The notes under the pieces were generated by a model. It was not told where the DNA came from. It was given only the letters and a program-made list of their open reading frames with translations, and searched no databases. Below are positions 35,201-44,763 of a stretch of 64,000 nt of DNA, in pieces. The stretch lies in assembly GCF_000264945.2 (NCBI RefSeq), contig NZ_CP013071.1, positions 75,219 to 139,218 of the forward strand, read 5' to 3'. The stretch comes from Sphingobium indicum B90A. Lineage in GTDB: Bacteria; Pseudomonadota; Alphaproteobacteria; Sphingomonadales; Sphingomonadaceae. A program made the position numbers and the translations under genes. The first letter of the stretch is position 1, and the number at the start of each line of letters is the position of its first letter.

Positions 35201-35953
35201 TTAGGCCGCAGAAGACCAGCCGCCATCGATGAACAGTTCCGTTCCAGTAACATATTTAGCTTCGTCTGACAGAAGATATAGCGCCCCATAAGCGATATCG
35301 TTCGGCTCGCCAAGATCGCCCATCGGGATCTGCGCTTTGTACCATTCAACCTGCTCGGGCGTGACGTTCGCCTGTATCGGCGTCTTCACGCCACCGGGAA
35401 CGATGGTGTTCACCCGCACCCCTTGCCCGACATATTCCAGCGCAGCCACCTTGGTCATCGCGCGTACCGCAGACTTGGTCGCCGCATAGCTGATCAAGCC
35501 AGGCTCACAGATGACGCTGACGAGCGAACTGATGTTTAGGATCGCACCATTTCCCGACTTCGCAATTTCCGGCGCAACGATCTTCAAACCCAGGAAAAGC
35601 GCAGTCTGGTTGACCGCGATCATCTTGCTCCAGCCTTCGAGCGTCTCGTCCTGGATCATCGCGCCGTGGATGATGCCCGCGGTATTGGAAAGCGTCGTGA
35701 GCTTCCCAAAGGCCCCAACCGCCGCCTCGACAGCCCCCGCCCAGCTCGCAGCATCGGTGATATCCAGCCGCACGAATAGGGCCTCGCCCCCGCTTTCCTG
35801 AATCTCGGCCACGACCTTGTTGCCCATTTCGACATTCAGATCGGCGACGACGACCTTGGCGCCCTCCTTGGCAAAAAGCCGAGCCTGCGCTGCACCCAGG
35901 CCGCTCGCCGCGCCCGTTACGAGCGCGACTTTTCCTGCCATTCTGTTGCTCAT
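35201..35953 (-). CDS. short-chain dehydrogenase/reductase (paralogue 1)
   Basis: The 250-residue SDR has TGAASGLGAA (residues 14-23), Asp in VADLN (NAD preference), NTAG, Ser in NISSLVS and Tyr-x3-Lys in YAATKSA. It closely resembles the SDR at 36244 over its full length, so the two arose by duplication. The ATG at 35953 lies in the first of two tandem 20-base copies. The second copy has its own ATG at 35973 with the only good ribosome site (AGGAGG) but stops after seven codons. Translation may therefore depend on re-initiation. Confidence 0.85.
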   Translation of the reverse strand: MSNRMAGKVALVTGAASGLGAAQARLFAKEGAKVVVADLNVEMGNKVVAEIQESGGEALFVRLDITDAASWAGAVEAAVGAFGKLTTLSNTAGIIHGAMIQDETLEGWSKMIAVNQTALFLGLKIVAPEIAKSGNGAILNISSLVSVICEPGLISYAATKSAVRAMTKVAALEYVGQGVRVNTIVPGGVKTPIQANVTPEQVEWYKAQIPMGDLGEPNDIAYGALYLLSDEAKYVTGTELFIDGGWSSAA

Positions 35954-35973
35954 CCTGCCATTCTGTTGCTCAT
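35934..35973. repeat. 20-bp tandem duplication over an SDR start codon
   Basis: The unit cctgccattctgttgctcat occurs twice head to tail (35934-35953 and 35954-35973). Each copy carries a start codon on the minus strand. Because 20 is not a multiple of three, the upstream start gives a 7-codon reading frame ending in TGA just before the true start. Confidence 0.9.
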
Positions 35974-36176
35974 CCTGTGCCTCCTAAATAGCTTGAGCGC
36001 GCAATTCAGACCCGCGTCGCTGAGGGTTCTTTTTTCCGATGCACAACAACTGGGCCGATCACCGGACCTTGATCCAAGCACAATTACCAGTTGGTAGTCA
36101 AGCTGGATTCTGAGGAACCGGACCGAAAAGTGAGACTAAATGTCCAAGTCCCCTGGCCCGCTAATGCTGCCCCTTT

Positions 36177-36199
36177 GCGCGCGGCACGCAGCCGCGCGC
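36177..36199 (-). terminator. hairpin downstream of the second SDR gene
   Basis: GCGCGCGGC and GCCGCGCGC form a 9-bp GC-rich stem with a 5-base loop, about 45 bases past the stop of the SDR at 36244. No U-run follows, so its strength is uncertain. The rest of the 270-base gap (35974-36243) shows no gene. Confidence 0.5.
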
Positions 36200-36243
36200 T
36201 TTCACTTTCTAATGCTGTGTTTTCACAAATAATATCAATGAGT

Positions 36244-36996
36244 TCAAACACCCACGGACCAGCCTCCGTCAATCGGCAGATCCACGCCAGTAATATATTT
36301 CGCCTCGTCAGAGGCCAGAAAAAGCGCGCCGTTGGCAATGTCGATCGGGTCACCGAGCTTTCCCATGGGGATCTGGCTTGTCTGCTGCTTCAGCACGTCA
36401 GGGGGGACATTCGCCGTGATCGGCGTGTTCATTCCGCCGGGCACGATCGTATTCACCCGAACGCCGCGGTCCACAAACTCCAGCGCCGCCGCCTTGCTCA
36501 TGATGCGCACGGCCGCTTTGGTGGCACAGTAGCTGGCATTGCCGGCGGTGGGAAACATGCCGATCAACGAACTGATGTTGATGATCGAGCCATTGCCCGA
36601 CTTCACCAGCTCGGGGATTGCCGCCTTGATTCCGAGGAAGATAGCAGTCTGATTGACCGCCACCATCTTGTTCCAGCCTTCAATGCTCTCCTCCTCGAAG
36701 CCGCCAGGATGAATGATACCGGCAGTGTTGGATAGAGTCGTAAGCCCGCCAAAAGCCTCGACGGCAGCGGCAATCGCATTATTCCAGCTCGCCGCATCGG
36801 TAACATCCAACCGAATGAAGAGCGCATCGCCACCAGCAGCCCTGATTTCGGCTACGACGCCCTTGGCCATCTCTTCATTGAGGTCGCCGATTACGACCTT
36901 GGCGCCTTCTTCCGCGAAACGCTTCGCCTGAGCGGCGCCGAGCCCGCTCGCTCCACCCGTGATGAGCGCAACCTTGCCTGCGAGTCTGTTAGCCAT
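36244..36996 (-). CDS. short-chain dehydrogenase/reductase (paralogue 2)
   Basis: The 250-residue SDR has TGGASGLGAA, Asp in IGDLN, Ser in NISSLIG and Tyr-x3-Lys in YCATKAA, and ends DLPIDGGWSVGV. It is a close relative of the SDR at 35201. Both are probably NAD-dependent alcohol dehydrogenases acting on related intermediates. The ATG at 36996 follows GGAGGAT. Divergent from the acyl-CoA dehydrogenase gene at 37364. Confidence 0.87.
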   Translation of the reverse strand: MANRLAGKVALITGGASGLGAAQAKRFAEEGAKVVIGDLNEEMAKGVVAEIRAAGGDALFIRLDVTDAASWNNAIAAAVEAFGGLTTLSNTAGIIHPGGFEEESIEGWNKMVAVNQTAIFLGIKAAIPELVKSGNGSIINISSLIGMFPTAGNASYCATKAAVRIMSKAAALEFVDRGVRVNTIVPGGMNTPITANVPPDVLKQQTSQIPMGKLGDPIDIANGALFLASDEAKYITGVDLPIDGGWSVGV

Positions 36997-37363
36997 TCTT
37001 CATCCTCCGAAAATGCTCAACTGCGCGAATTGACTTCGCTTCAGCCTTGACCACATCGCCAGTGGCCCCATGTGCCTGGCACCAGCCTGAAAGATCAGAG
37101 CATACTTACCACATGGTTACAAGCCTGCTTTGCGAGAGGACGAAATGCCCTCTTGTCCAGCCGGGGCGAAAGGCGCTGGTTCATACTCTATGTTCTACAA
37201 TGGCTTCCTTTACAGCGTTCGCGGCCTGCAATCTCCGACTCGAAGTGAAAAAGCCTACGCAGATGGCGCATGCCCTCCTTTTATCGAATCGCTTGGATCA
37301 TGCAGGGGTTAATGATAATTACCATGTGGTCATCATGCCCATGGGCCAGATAAGGACTGCAAT
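36997..37363. promoter_or_regulatory. divergent intergenic region with two ACC-N4-GGT sites
   Basis: About 370 bases separate an SDR gene (left) and the acyl-CoA dehydrogenase gene (right). ACCACATGGT at 37108-37117 and its reverse complement ACCATGTGGT at 37321-37330 could be operator sites, the second about 35 bases before the acyl-CoA dehydrogenase start. No convincing -35/-10 pair was identified. Confidence 0.35.
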
Positions 37364-38602
37364 ATGAATTTCACGATGTCGCCCGCGGAAACCATGTGGC
37401 GTGATCGGGTCCGTAATTTCATGAACGATGTGGTTCGGCCCCATGATGAGACCTATGCCGCGCAGCAGGCTAGTGGAGAGCGGTGGAAGACTCTGCCGAT
37501 AATCGAGGAATTGAAGGAGCGCGCGAAAGCGGACGGCATATGGAATCTTTTCATGCCGCCGCTGGCCGGCCACAATCCCGTCGACAGCAGCTTCGAGTTC
37601 GTCGCTCCGGGCCTTACCAATCTGGAATATGCCTCCTGCGCGGAAGAGATGGGCCGCATCGAATGGGCGTCCGAGGTGTTCAACTGCTCCGCGCCCGATA
37701 CCGGCAACATGGAGGTCCTGCACCGCTATGGAACTCGCGAGCATAAGGAGCGCTGGCTCCGGCCGCTGATGGAGGGGAAGATTCGCTCGGTCTTTCTGAT
37801 GACCGAGCCGCGAGTCGCATCCTCTGACGCCACCAATATCGAAACCTCCATCGTTTGTGACGGCGACCATTATGTGATCAACGGCCGCAAATGGTGGTCT
37901 TCGGGCATAGGCGATCCTCGATGCTCGGTCGGCATTCTCATGGGAAAGACCGATCCTGATGCCCCGCGCCATGCTCAGCAGAGCATGATCCTCCTGCCGC
38001 TCGACACGCCGGGGGTTAAGGTTCTGCGAATGCTTCCTGTGTTTGGCTATGACGATGCGCCTCATGGTCATGGCGAAGTCGAGCTGAAGGATGTTCGCGT
38101 TCCGGTCGAGAATATGCTGCTCGGCGAGGGGCGCGGCTTTGAAATTGCTCAGGGGCGATTGGGGCCAGGCCGAATCCATCACTGTATGCGCACGATTGGC
38201 TTGGCCGAGGAAATCTTGAAGAAAATGGTGGAGCGGCTCCTTTCGCGCACTGCCTTTGGGAAACGCCTAGCAGAGCATTCCATCTGGGAGCAGCGGATCG
38301 CCGAAGCACGGACGTCACTTGAAATGACCCGCCTCCTATGCCTCAAGGCCGCCGACGTGATGGACAAGCTTGGGGCCAAGGCAGCACAAGCGGAAATCGC
38401 GATGATCAAGGTGGCGGGGCCGCATATGGCGTTGAAGATCGCCGACGATGCGATCCAGGCGCATGGCGGCGCGGGCGTCGCCGACGACTTCGGCCTTGCG
38501 CGCGCCTATGCACATCTCCGCACAATGCGCCTGGTGGATGGGCCGGATGAGGTTCACAACCGCGCGATCGCTCGCCTCGAAATGCGCCGCTATCGTCAAT
38601 AG
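37364..38602 (+). CDS. acyl-CoA dehydrogenase
   Basis: The 412-residue FAD enzyme has the acyl-CoA dehydrogenase layout: N-terminal helical domain (1-130), beta domain with [21 protein letters not shown] (about 145-165) and [10 protein letters not shown], and a C-terminal helical domain with AFGKRLAEH and IQAHGGAG (about 365). The catalytic base is probably Asp or Glu near VDGPDEVH, as in the ACAD10/11-like group. It introduces an alpha-beta double bond into an acyl-CoA. The ATG at 37364 follows AAGGA. The acyl-CoA ligase at 47055 could supply its substrate. Confidence 0.9.
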   Translation: MNFTMSPAETMWRDRVRNFMNDVVRPHDETYAAQQASGERWKTLPIIEELKERAKADGIWNLFMPPLAGHNPVDSSFEFVAPGLTNLEYASCAEEMGRIEWASEVFNCSAPDTGNMEVLHRYGTREHKERWLRPLMEGKIRSVFLMTEPRVASSDATNIETSIVCDGDHYVINGRKWWSSGIGDPRCSVGILMGKTDPDAPRHAQQSMILLPLDTPGVKVLRMLPVFGYDDAPHGHGEVELKDVRVPVENMLLGEGRGFEIAQGRLGPGRIHHCMRTIGLAEEILKKMVERLLSRTAFGKRLAEHSIWEQRIAEARTSLEMTRLLCLKAADVMDKLGAKAAQAEIAMIKVAGPHMALKIADDAIQAHGGAGVADDFGLARAYAHLRTMRLVDGPDEVHNRAIARLEMRRYRQ

Positions 38603-38736
38603 TTGAATTGCCGACCCTGTTATTCGGTCGCAATGACCAGCTAACGGCCTGCCGGTCGCGTTCAGGCGAACGGCAGGCCAAGCGCATGACCGACGCAGCG
38701 CCCAGGCGCATACGTCGGTAGCTGGCAACCCAAGCC

Positions 38737-40083
38737 CTACCGCATCAGCACCAGTTCCTCGGCCATAGAGGGATGCAGTGCTACGGTATCGTCGAACTGG
38801 GCCTTGGTGAGCCTCGCCTTCACCGCGATCGCGGCGGCCTGCAGGATTTCAGGCGCGTCGGGGCCGATCATGTGGATGCCGACCACCACGTCGGTCTCAG
38901 GATGGACGACCAGCTTGTAGAGCGCGCGCTCGTGGCGGTCGGCGAGCACATTCTTCATCGCCCGGAAGTCGGAGGTGTAGACCTTGACCTCACCGAGCTT
39001 GTTGCGCGCCTCGGCCTCGGTCATGCCCACGCCCGCCATCGGCGGATGGCTGAATACGGCGGACGGGATGCAGCCATAATCGACCCGGCGGGGATTATTG
39101 CCGAACACAGTGTCGGCAAAGGCCTGGCCCTCGCGGATCGCGACCGGCGTCAGCTGCACCCGGTTGGTGACGTCGCCCACCGCATAGATGCTGGCGCAGC
39201 TCGAGCGGTTGTCGTCGTCCACCTTGATCGCGCCCTTGGCGTCGAGTGCGACGTCGGCCGTCTCCAGCCCGAGATTTTCGGTATGCGGGCGTCGGCCGGT
39301 GGCGAATAGCAGCATGTCGGCCGGGATCGGCTCATGGCCGGTCATGTGCACCAGCAGCGAGCCGTCCGGTTGCTTGTCGACCTTCTCGAAGGCGACGTGG
39401 AATTTGAACTCGATCCCCTTGGTCATCGAGATCTGGAGCAGCCGGTCGCGGATCTGCTCGTCATAGCCGCGCAGGATCACGTCGGTGCGGTTGACCAGCG
39501 TCACATGCGCACCAAACTGGTGGAAGATGCCGGCAAATTCATTGGCGATATAGCCCGCCCCTGCGATCACCACGCGCTTGGGGAAGGTATCGAGATGGAA
39601 CACTTCATTCGAGGTGATGCCATGCTCGGCCCCCGGAAAATGGGGTACGATCGGCCAAGCGCCGGTTGCGATCAGGATTTTGCCGGCGGTGATCGTCTGG
39701 CCCGAGCCGAGCAGCACCTCATGCGGCCCGGCGACGGTCGCCCGCTCGCGGATGATCTCGACCTTATTGTTGCCGAGCGTCTCGGTGTAGAGACCTTCGA
39801 GCCGCGAGACCTCGGCGAGCACATTGTCGCGCAGCGCCGACCAGTCAAATTCGCAATCGGGCACCTTCCAGCCAAAGCGCCGTGCATCCTGCAGATCCTC
39901 GGCGAAATGCGAGCCATAGACGAGCAGCTTCTTGGGCACGCAGCCCCGGATCACGCAGGTGCCGCCCACCCGATGCTCCTCGGCGACCGCCACCCGCGCG
40001 CCATAGGCTGCCGAAACCCGCGCCGCGCGCACTCCGCCCGAGCCCGCCCCAATGACGAACAGATCATAGTCGTAGGTCAACAT
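38737..40083 (-). CDS. gor: glutathione-disulfide reductase
   Basis: The 448-residue flavoprotein disulfide reductase has the FAD motif IGAGSGGVRAAR (residues 11-22), the redox pair Cys43/Cys48 in GGTCVIRGCVPKK, an NADPH-type second nucleotide site (GAGYIANEFAGI, followed by Arg-containing NRTD) and the C-terminal His-Glu pair in HPSMAEELV. The CVxxGCVPKK form is typical of glutathione reductases. It may support a glutathione-dependent step or stress defence in the catabolic island. It could in principle serve as an E3-like enzyme, but dihydrolipoamide dehydrogenases have a different motif, so I do not favour that. Confidence 0.88.
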   Translation of the reverse strand: MLTYDYDLFVIGAGSGGVRAARVSAAYGARVAVAEEHRVGGTCVIRGCVPKKLLVYGSHFAEDLQDARRFGWKVPDCEFDWSALRDNVLAEVSRLEGLYTETLGNNKVEIIRERATVAGPHEVLLGSGQTITAGKILIATGAWPIVPHFPGAEHGITSNEVFHLDTFPKRVVIAGAGYIANEFAGIFHQFGAHVTLVNRTDVILRGYDEQIRDRLLQISMTKGIEFKFHVAFEKVDKQPDGSLLVHMTGHEPIPADMLLFATGRRPHTENLGLETADVALDAKGAIKVDDDNRSSCASIYAVGDVTNRVQLTPVAIREGQAFADTVFGNNPRRVDYGCIPSAVFSHPPMAGVGMTEAEARNKLGEVKVYTSDFRAMKNVLADRHERALYKLVVHPETDVVVGIHMIGPDAPEILQAAAIAVKARLTKAQFDDTVALHPSMAEELVLMR

Positions 40084-40121
40084 CCAATAATCCCAACCAA
40101 GTAAGTGTTGTTTTTCTACAG

Positions 40122-41114
40122 CTAGAGGGCGCGCGCATCGAGTCGTCCGCCTCCATCCCCGAGCAGACCGCCGACTCCCATGCCGGCGATCACATCGCTA
40201 TCCACGCCGAACCCAGCGAAGAGCCGCTCCAATATCAGATCAACTCCATTACGCAGGGGGCTACGTGCACAACCCGGCAACCCAATGACAGCCCGCCTGC
40301 GCAACCAACCGAGGCACAGGAGATTGCCGGGATCGACCGGCATTCCCACCCGCTCCACGCGCCCGCCCGCTTGTCGAATGGCCGCGGGGACCACATCTTC
40401 GCGGTCGGCCGTCGCCGATGCCGCCATGATCAGCACAAGATCCGCCTCCGAAGAGTCCGCGAGCAAATTGGTTAGAGCCGCTTCATCATGATCGCAGATC
40501 CACACATGATTCAAATGTCCGCCAAGCCTCTCGACTCGCTGCCTTATAACGGTTTCGGTCTTGGCGAGAAGCTTGAGGCTTACGCTGCCTAGACTGGTTT
40601 GCACGAGATTGACCGAGAGGGGCCCGAATGCAGCTATACGGACCTTGCAACCATCCGCGACTTGCCCCGCTGAGACAAGTTCGGCTCGGGGCACCGCATA
40701 GGGAATTATCTTGACGGTGCCTACCACGTCGCCCGCGCGCACCGGCGTCATCGGCGCGACGGCGGCGAATGTGATCGCCTCCGTTGCCCGATTGAGCTTG
40801 CCTATGCCGTCGGGTGCATAAACGAGAAGGCCGTTCGTCTCGGCGATCAGATCAGCCCGCCCATGGACGGGAGGTTCGGCGCGGACATGATCTCCGGCCA
40901 GCCTCTGCGCAATCGCCATCGCGACATCATTTTCACCAATATCGTCCGTATCGAGCCGAGCAACGGTGAGCGCTTCCAATCCCGCATGCCGGACCGCCGC
41001 CAGATCATCGCAATCGAGCACGCGCCCTTTTGGCAAGCGGCGTCCCGGAATCGAGAGGCTATGGGCCAGGATCGCACCCTCGGCCTCTTCCAGCGATACC
41101 CGTCCAAACCTCAC
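40122..41114 (-). CDS. molybdopterin-binding domain protein (XdhC partner)
   Basis: The 330-residue protein has a MoeA/CinA-like molybdopterin-binding fold in its C-terminal half (about 170-325, with VLIMAASATADREDVVPAAIRQAGG and GLPGCARSPLRNGVDLILERL). An N-terminal part resembles a MoeA-type head (HDLG-like region replaced by LAHSLSIPGRRLPKG). Its ATG overlaps the xdhC stop by four bases. Such pairs mature molybdenum hydroxylases by inserting the cofactor. No molybdenum hydroxylase subunit is in this window, so the client must be elsewhere or lost. Confidence 0.75.
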   Translation of the reverse strand: MRFGRVSLEEAEGAILAHSLSIPGRRLPKGRVLDCDDLAAVRHAGLEALTVARLDTDDIGENDVAMAIAQRLAGDHVRAEPPVHGRADLIAETNGLLVYAPDGIGKLNRATEAITFAAVAPMTPVRAGDVVGTVKIIPYAVPRAELVSAGQVADGCKVRIAAFGPLSVNLVQTSLGSVSLKLLAKTETVIRQRVERLGGHLNHVWICDHDEAALTNLLADSSEADLVLIMAASATADREDVVPAAIRQAGGRVERVGMPVDPGNLLCLGWLRRRAVIGLPGCARSPLRNGVDLILERLFAGFGVDSDVIAGMGVGGLLGDGGGRLDARAL

Positions 41115-42070
41115 TTCGAGCTCCGCAAGACTGTCGTCATCTCGGCCAGGATGGAAACGGCGATCTCGGCTGGTCCCGCCGCACCGATTGGGAGCCCTGC
41201 CGGCCCATGGATGCGGGCGAGCTCCTTATCCGTGAAGCCGGCGGCGCCGAGCCGCTCGAGCCGGGCAGCATGTGTTTTTCGTGATCCCAATGCGCCGATA
41301 TAGAAGGCCGGCGAGTTCAGAGCGCGCGCCAGCGCCGGATCATCAAGCTTTGGATCATGCGTCAAACTGACTACCGCGGAGCCGCCGTCCGGGCGCCAAC
41401 GATCAAGCGCTTCGTCGGGCCAATTCTCGTCTACAGGTTGATCAAATCGGGCAGCCGCCGCGAACATGCCGCGCGGATCGATAACGGTTGTCTCATAGCC
41501 CGCAAGGCGCGCCATCGGGACGAGCAGCTGGGCGATATGAACCGCCCCCACGATCGCGAGACGACGGCGCGGAGGATAGAGATTGAAGAACCATTCCTTC
41601 AGAGGGGCCGCATTCTCGCGGGTCGCACCGCTTGTCAGATCCGTCGCCAGACCCAGCGGCAAACCCTGCGCCCGTGCATCAACGATACGCTCGATCAGCG
41701 CAGGCGGAAAATGTGCCCCATCGACGGTCTGTAACAGGATGGAGATTCGGCCGCCGCAAGCAAGTCCCACCTCCCAGGCCTGCGCGTCAGCCACGCCATA
41801 ATCCAGGCGACGAAAGCCGCCCCCTGCCGCAATCAATTCGAGAGCCTGAACGATGACGTCGCCTTCGACACAACCGCCGCTGACGGAGCCTTCGAAAATT
41901 CCGTCGTCGCGGATCACCAGATGGGATCCCGCCCGCCGAGGCGCCGACCCCCAGGTCTCGATCACTGTGGCAAGCGCGACATGACGGCCCGCCGCAAGCC
42001 ATAGCGCCGCGGCATCTATCACGACATCCAGGTCATCCGCTGCCTCAGCCATGATCCCATTCTGATCCAA
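41111..42070 (-). CDS. xdhC: XdhC/CoxI family molybdenum cofactor maturation protein
   Basis: The 319-residue protein has the N-terminal XdhC/CoxI domain (ATVIETWGSAPRRAGSHLVI, then GSVSGGCVEGDVI) and a C-terminal Rossmann domain (LAIVGAVHIAQLLVPMARLAGYETTVIDPRG, and FYIGALGSRKTHAARLERL). It binds molybdenum cofactor and helps sulfurate and insert it into xanthine-dehydrogenase-type enzymes. It is coupled to the molybdopterin-binding gene downstream. Confidence 0.88.
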   Translation of the reverse strand: MDQNGIMAEAADDLDVVIDAAALWLAAGRHVALATVIETWGSAPRRAGSHLVIRDDGIFEGSVSGGCVEGDVIVQALELIAAGGGFRRLDYGVADAQAWEVGLACGGRISILLQTVDGAHFPPALIERIVDARAQGLPLGLATDLTSGATRENAAPLKEWFFNLYPPRRRLAIVGAVHIAQLLVPMARLAGYETTVIDPRGMFAAAARFDQPVDENWPDEALDRWRPDGGSAVVSLTHDPKLDDPALARALNSPAFYIGALGSRKTHAARLERLGAAGFTDKELARIHGPAGLPIGAAGPAEIAVSILAEMTTVLRSSK

Positions 42071-42092
42071 AAAATGCTGAACTTAAAGGATT

Positions 42093-42130
42093 ACGGCCGG
42101 AGCGTCCGAAAAATCGGATGCTCCGGCCGT
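42093..42130 (-). terminator. strong hairpin after the TonB receptor gene
   Basis: ACGGCCGGAGC-G-TCCGA and TCGGA-T-GCTCCGGCCGT form a 16-bp stem interrupted by one mismatch, with a short A-rich loop. It lies about 90 bases past the stop of the receptor at 42223 and upstream of xdhC, so it probably ends transcription of the receptor gene or operon. Confidence 0.75.
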
Positions 42131-42222
42131 ATCCATTCAATGCACCACCGGCTTCATGCCGGCAGAGGAGGGGAGATCCCAGGCCAATCTCGACAGACCA
42201 ACCCAAGATCCTCCGATCAGCT

Positions 42223-44763
42223 TTAGAAACGGAAGCTGGTCTTTACTCCGTAGGTGCGTGGCATGGCCGCATACCGAACCGCCGTATCGTACAGGAACGC
42301 TACGTTGTTCCAGTAATATTCGTTGGTCAGATTCTTCACCCAGAACTGGACCTGCCATGCATTGTCCGCATCCTGAAGTGCAATGCGAGCATCAACGGTG
42401 GTAAACGGCTTGATGTAGGTTACCGCCTTCGTCACCGCATCATGACCGATCGCAGCCTGCGTGCTGCTGTTATAGGTCAGGCTGGCACCCAAATTCACTG
42501 CCAGGCTGGCGCCAAGCGGAACGGTATAGTCGGCGTTTGCACTCGCATTCCATTTCGGAGCGAATGGCACCCGGTCGCCGGCAAAGTCAGTAAATACCGA
42601 GTCGGAATTCAGACCGGAGTATTTTTTGATCTTCGCGTCGACATAGGTCACCGCGCCACTGAGGTTGAGGCCATCGACCGGCCGCCATACGATGGCCAGC
42701 TCACCGCCCTTGACGGTGGACTTAGGCACGTTGTCGAGTGCGAACACGGTGCCGAAAGGCGGCTGATCGAAGAAGCCCATCAGCTGCTTGTTGCGGTAGT
42801 CATAGTAGAAGCCAGCACCGGTGAGCAGCACCGAGCGGTCGAACAGCTCCTGCTTGAAACCCGCTTCGTAGGCAATGACCGATTCCTGAACGACCGGACG
42901 ATATTGACTGACAGTCGCCGCCGAAATCGTTGGGAAGCTGCCTGCCTTATAGCCCTTGGTCACGTTCGCGTAAAATAGCGAACCAGCCACCGGCTTGAAG
43001 TCGACGCCAACCTTCCAGGACAGATTATCCTCATTGAGGTTGGTATCGCCGAGGATGCTCTCAAAGGCATCCGGCCGTTGCCCATTCTCTACACCGATAA
43101 GTGGATTGCCGTTGGCATCCGTCAGCGGGTCGATCGCACTGGTGCAGTCACCCGGCTGCAGGGGGGTCGATGCTCCCAGGCCCACCAGGGATCTGGCGAA
43201 CGTGTGGATAATGTCGAACAGCCTGCGAAAGGTGTCGTCGCCATGTATCGGGTCGAAATTATTATCAAAGGTACAGCCGACGAAATGGCGCTTGCTGTTC
43301 GTATAGCGAAGGCCACCCTTCACCGTGATGGTGTCTGTCACATCGAAATCGACGTTTCCAAAGAACGCATAATTTTCGATCGTCTGCCGGCTGAAATCCG
43401 ATGCTCTGGAAAATGGCACCGGCAGCAAAGTGCTCGTCCCGTCTATCTGAGAGAAATTCGAGACGATGCTATCTCCATTTGAAAGCTTGCTTAGCTCATA
43501 GACTTTGCTGTGCTGATAATTAGCACCGACGGTGACCCGCATGCGCGATGCGGCGTCGTTCGACAGGCGCAATTCCTGGTTGAAGTCACGAATATATCCG
43601 TCGTTGGCGACATAATCATAGTCTTGCACCGCAGTGCCGTCATCCGCCGCCCGGCTATTACGCTTATAGTCCGAATAAGAAGTGATCGAGGTCAGGGTCA
43701 GATTATCGGTCACGTCATAGTCGGTACGCAGCGCGGCATTATACATTCTGTCGTCACGGAAAGGTTCAGCATCCGCGGACCAATCGGCGGCGCGCGCCTT
43801 GCGCGGCGCATATGGCGTCACCAATGTACCCGTTTCGAAATTATAAAGCTGAGGGCTCAAAAATTGCTCCTGCCCCGCCGTGGCAGGACGCAGGAAGATG
43901 TACTGCCCGATCTGCGGCTCGCTGCCGTCATGCCAACCACTCAGGCTGGCCATGAAACTGAGTCTATCGGTGGGCTTCCAGTCTAGAGTGATACGGCCAG
44001 CGAATTCCCGCCGCTTCCCGAACTCGTCACCTGGACGAGAGAAGTAATTTTTCTGCCACGATCCCGCATAAGTGCTGCGGCCAGCGAGCCGTATATTGAG
44101 CGTGTCGGTCACAGGTCCACTGATGAAAGCTTCGCCTTCAACCGTGCTAAATCGTCCATAGCCAAGGCTGAACCCGCTCGTCAGAGTGTCGGTCGGCTTG
44201 TTGGCGATGTAGTTGATCGCGCCGCCGGTGGAATTCTGGCCGAACAGAATGCCCTGCGGACCTTTCAGTACCTCAACACGCTCCATGTCCAAACCGACCC
44301 CGATGCCGGGCAGCGCGGAGAAGCTGAGAGGCGCCTGGTCGACATAAACGCTAACCGCAGGCGATGCCGCCAGAGCGGTATCGAAATAGCCGACGCCACG
44401 CAGCGTGAACACCGGGGTGCCGAATGCCGACCGCGCATAGGTCAGACCCGGGACGGCCTTGGTCAAATCCTGGACGCTGCTGATACCCTGCTTGACGAGC
44501 TGATCGCCACTGACCGCCGCAATCGTGAGGCCGACCTTGTTGATCGATTCAGCGCGCTTGCTGGCGGTGACGATGATCTCGCCGGCACCCAGACTTTCAC
44601 TCTGCGGCGCTTCGGCGGCTGCGGATTGGGCAGCAGGCTGCTCCGCCGGAGCCTCGCTCTGGGCGAATGCGGGCGAACAGAAGCAAAGAAGCGCGACGCC
44701 CGATGCGTATAAGTTAATGCCGTGCCGTTTCGTTGTGCTTTCTGGTCTGACAATCATAACCAT
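42223..44763 (-). CDS. TonB-dependent receptor, complete
   Basis: The 846-residue receptor has a signal peptide (about 1-35, ending FCSPAFAQ), a low-complexity Ala/Glu/Pro linker, a TonB box (GEIIVTASKR, about 61-70), a plug domain (about 75-185 with FTLRGVGYFD and GILFGQNSTGGAINYI) and a 22-strand-type barrel ending VKTSFRF. Sphingomonads use such receptors to take up aromatic or other large organic compounds. The ATG at 44763 follows AGGGAGGG. It lies 111 bases after the ligase/E1/lipoyl operon on the same strand and may import its substrate. A remnant of a close relative is at 32460. Confidence 0.92.
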   Translation of the reverse strand: MVMIVRPESTTKRHGINLYASGVALLCFCSPAFAQSEAPAEQPAAQSAAAEAPQSESLGAGEIIVTASKRAESINKVGLTIAAVSGDQLVKQGISSVQDLTKAVPGLTYARSAFGTPVFTLRGVGYFDTALAASPAVSVYVDQAPLSFSALPGIGVGLDMERVEVLKGPQGILFGQNSTGGAINYIANKPTDTLTSGFSLGYGRFSTVEGEAFISGPVTDTLNIRLAGRSTYAGSWQKNYFSRPGDEFGKRREFAGRITLDWKPTDRLSFMASLSGWHDGSEPQIGQYIFLRPATAGQEQFLSPQLYNFETGTLVTPYAPRKARAADWSADAEPFRDDRMYNAALRTDYDVTDNLTLTSITSYSDYKRNSRAADDGTAVQDYDYVANDGYIRDFNQELRLSNDAASRMRVTVGANYQHSKVYELSKLSNGDSIVSNFSQIDGTSTLLPVPFSRASDFSRQTIENYAFFGNVDFDVTDTITVKGGLRYTNSKRHFVGCTFDNNFDPIHGDDTFRRLFDIIHTFARSLVGLGASTPLQPGDCTSAIDPLTDANGNPLIGVENGQRPDAFESILGDTNLNEDNLSWKVGVDFKPVAGSLFYANVTKGYKAGSFPTISAATVSQYRPVVQESVIAYEAGFKQELFDRSVLLTGAGFYYDYRNKQLMGFFDQPPFGTVFALDNVPKSTVKGGELAIVWRPVDGLNLSGAVTYVDAKIKKYSGLNSDSVFTDFAGDRVPFAPKWNASANADYTVPLGASLAVNLGASLTYNSSTQAAIGHDAVTKAVTYIKPFTTVDARIALQDADNAWQVQFWVKNLTNEYYWNNVAFLYDTAVRYAAMPRTYGVKTSFRF

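Noticed and set aside
38737..40083. Glutathione reductase as the missing E3 (lipoamide dehydrogenase) of the E1/lipoyl operon
   Set aside because: The active-site form GGTCVIRGCVPKK is typical of glutathione reductase, and the gene is not in the E1 operon.
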